A stretch of DNA of 8,190 bases from CAZESH01 sp964514665 (GTDB lineage: Bacteria > Bacillota > Bacilli > Paenibacillales > KCTC-25726). Position 1 is the first letter of the stretch. Each line of letters starts with the position of its first letter. The stretch is taken from positions 1-8,190 of the forward strand of contig CAZESH010000199.1 in assembly GCA_964514665.1 (NCBI GenBank). The letters are read 5' to 3'. This document shows, piece by piece, positions 7,140 through 8,190 of this stretch. Made by a program: the position numbers and the translations under genes. The notes below the pieces were generated by a model. The model searched no databases and had not been told where the DNA came from. It saw nothing but the letters and a program-made list of their open reading frames with translations.

Positions 7140-7724
7140 ATGGCTAAGCGGATAGCGACAGTTTATGTCAAAGCCTGCTTGCGACTGAATGAAGGCCAAA
7201 TGGCCAGTCTTATGCAAATGTTTCATGAACAGCATCTGTCGGCAAAAATGAAAGTGTTTGAAAATGGCAATCAGGAATTGGTTTTGTTCGAAGGAATCGG
7301 GGAAGAAATCACGCTCGCTTTTGAACGGCAGGCCAACGAATATGTATTGGATGGTTCTTACAGTTTGTCCACTCCCAGATTAACCAATGTGATGAGAAAA
7401 GCGATAGCCGAATTCAAAGGGCAAGCGATCGTCAATCGGATTTATCCTTCGTTCACGATGATTTATCATTATGAGAATGGCACCGTGGTAAAAATTGTCG
7501 AGAAAAGCGGGACTGCGCACAAAGTCATTTATGAATATCGCAATACTTTGGCCCAATTGGGGCAATTGTTTGCGAACAAGGCTGTAGAGAATGAAATCAA
7601 TGTCATTTTTGATGAAATAAACGAATTGTTGGATCGTCGGAACAGGATCGAAACGAATCAGCTTTCTACCATCGACGGCAAGCTGCAAAAGCTTGCACAT
7701 CGTTTATTTGTTTTGGAAGCATAG
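7140..7724 (+). CDS. Conserved-looking protein of unknown function, 194 residues
   Basis: I do not recognise a characterised family. The ATG has TTGAGGT (7125-7131) upstream at a proper spacing, the frame is full length, and its base use resembles its neighbours, so it is a real gene. The protein has no signal peptide, membrane segment or cysteine-rich motif, and is probably cytosolic. Residues about 1-135 look like alternating strands and short helices (for example LVLFEGIGEEITLAFER and FTMIYHYENGTVVKIVEK). Residues about 140-194 are likely helical and charged, possibly a coiled coil, ending KLAHRLFVLEA. I recall similar proteins beside ysxC or speD in Paenibacillus genomes, some labelled 'non-ribosomal peptide synthetase module'. 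No condensation, adenylation or carrier motif is visible here, so I would not repeat that name. It has its own promoter and terminator and so appears monocistronic. Confidence 0.85.
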   Translation: MAKRIATVYVKACLRLNEGQMASLMQMFHEQHLSAKMKVFENGNQELVLFEGIGEEITLAFERQANEYVLDGSYSLSTPRLTNVMRKAIAEFKGQAIVNRIYPSFTMIYHYENGTVVKIVEKSGTAHKVIYEYRNTLAQLGQLFANKAVENEINVIFDEINELLDRRNRIETNQLSTIDGKLQKLAHRLFVLEA

Positions 7725-7753
7725 CCGGAAAATCAAAATTTGAATTTAAAACC

Positions 7754-7809
7754 AACCTCTAAACGCGGTCGCTCATCTTGGGGGGCCTAGGGTAGAGGTT
7801 TCTCTTTTT
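7754..7809 (+). terminator. Intrinsic terminator after the unknown gene
   Basis: AACCTCTA (7754-7761) pairs perfectly with TAGAGGTT (7793-7800), followed by TCTCTTTTT (7801-7809). The loop is long (31 nt); GGTC (7767-7770) and GGCC (7784-7787) can form a small inner stem. It starts 30 bases after the stop codon, as expected for a terminator. Confidence 0.7.
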
Positions 7810-7908
7810 GGAGCTGAAATATTAAAATCGTTAAATGTATCCTTATCCAAAAAAAACTATTGCATTTCTTTTCGATAGATGTTACTTTTATCTTCGTTGA
7901 AAATAATA
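7810..7908. other. AT-rich intergenic stretch before the speD leader
   Basis: No gene is seen here. The gap from the unknown gene to speD is 312 bases in all; this middle part is strongly AT-rich and includes a run of eight As. It must hold the speD promoter, but no pair of hexamers is convincing. Candidates are TTGCAT (7860-7865) with TACTTT (7883-7888) at 17 bp, or an isolated AATAAT -10 (7902-7907). The second would start transcription inside the first stem of the leader described next. Confidence 0.4.
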
Positions 7909-8027
7909 TTAGGAACCAGGATTCACTCAGGACATTGAAATGTTGCGAGAGATTATTCCCTCGAAAGCAGTGAATGACGTAGGTCCTAGCGGATGAAATC
8001 CAAAACATTTTATTCCTAGGAAGGGGG
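7909..8027 (+). promoter_or_regulatory. Candidate structured 5' leader of speD
   Basis: The sequence can fold into a nested RNA. P1 pairs 7910-7917 (TAGGAACC) with 7982-7988 (GGTCCTA), with one bulged A. P2 pairs ATTCACT (7921-7927) with AGTGAAT (7969-7975), a perfect 7 bp. Inside P2 are two hairpins: ACAT-TGAA-ATGT (7932-7943) and CGAG...CTCG (7946-7963). GGAT-GAA-ATCC (7991-8001) follows. The 3' strand of P1 can instead pair with CTAGGA (8016-8021), next to the ribosome binding site AAGGGGG (8021-8027). I recognise no known riboswitch class. The structure was found by eye and its energy is not calculated. Confidence 0.4.
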
Positions 8028-8036
8028 AACCGGAAG

Positions 8037-8190
8037 ATGGAATATTCTACTTTCGGAAGACACGTTGCTGTTGACACTTGGGGAGTCGATTTTGACTTGC
8101 TGGACAATTCGGAATGGCTTCAGGCACAACTTGTTGAGGCTGCCGAGGTTTCCGGCGTAGAGCGTCAAGATCAGGACCGCCGAGAACATT
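8037..8190 (+). CDS. speD: S-adenosylmethionine decarboxylase proenzyme SpeD, N-terminal fragment (runs off window)
   Basis: The start ATG is preceded by AAGGGGG (8021-8027), 9 bases away. The first 40 residues match prokaryotic class 1B SpeD, with the characteristic opening FGRHVAVDTWGVDFDLL and then WLQAQLVEAAEVSG. SpeD decarboxylates S-adenosylmethionine to provide the aminopropyl donor for spermidine; it is made as a proenzyme that self-cleaves at an internal serine to form the pyruvoyl cofactor. That serine, near residue 63 in the family, lies outside the window, so activity cannot be judged. From residue 41 on, the frame reads VERQDQDRREH, which does not resemble the hydrophobic strand expected there. 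The other forward frames look better over parts of this stretch, so a frameshift or sequence error near 8157 is possible. Confidence 0.88.
   Translation, partial: MEYSTFGRHVAVDTWGVDFDLLDNSEWLQAQLVEAAEVSGVERQDQDRREH

Noticed and set aside
7754..7809. T-box or other riboswitch terminator for speD
   Set aside because: The AACGCGGTC in the loop recalled part of a T-box motif, but the conserved GGGTGGNACCGCG element is absent in this orientation, and the hairpin fits better as the terminator of the gene ending at 7724.
7787..8107. 106-codon open frame on the minus strand across the speD leader
   Set aside because: It overlaps the speD start and the terminator, has no ribosome binding site that I can see, and shows no domain. 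The AT-rich gap makes such frames likely by chance.

Overview
The window is an ordinary chromosomal protein-quality-control locus from an endospore-forming, moderate-GC Firmicute, most likely Paenibacillus or a close relative (Paenibacillaceae). Three things point there: strong AGGAGG-type ribosome binding sites, the order clpX ... lonB-lonA-ysxC known from Bacillus, and the presence of LonB, a Lon paralogue typical of sporeformers. The lineage call rests on remembered protein similarity and gene order, not on a search.

All genes read left to right. Bases 1-787 hold the C-terminal part of clpX (5' end outside the window). It is followed after 27 bases by ispG (isoprenoid synthesis), which ends in a strong intrinsic terminator. 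A 180-base gap then carries a good match to a forespore sigma-F promoter in front of lonB (membrane-anchored Lon paralogue). A 104-base gap with an inverted repeat and a weak promoter candidate leads to lonA (housekeeping Lon), which is tightly coupled to ysxC/engB (ribosome-assembly GTPase). A 187-base gap follows, with a 9-bp direct repeat at 21-bp spacing and a perfect TATAAT. Then comes a 194-residue protein of unknown function, an intrinsic terminator, and about 230 bases of AT-rich sequence plus a foldable leader. The window ends inside speD (S-adenosylmethionine decarboxylase).

Functionally, ClpX, LonB and LonA are three AAA+ unfoldase/protease systems grouped together. YsxC links to 50S subunit assembly. 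IspG and SpeD are metabolic neighbours (MEP isoprenoid pathway and spermidine synthesis) with no obvious mechanistic tie to proteolysis. I see no mobile element, CRISPR array, tRNA, rRNA or defence system.

The parts most worth a second look are noncoding or uncharacterised: the structured leader of speD with an alternative pairing that reaches its ribosome binding site, the sigma-F-like promoter of lonB, the unknown 194-residue protein with its repeat-bearing promoter, and the loss of SpeD-like sequence in the last 34 bases, which may be a frameshift or sequence error.
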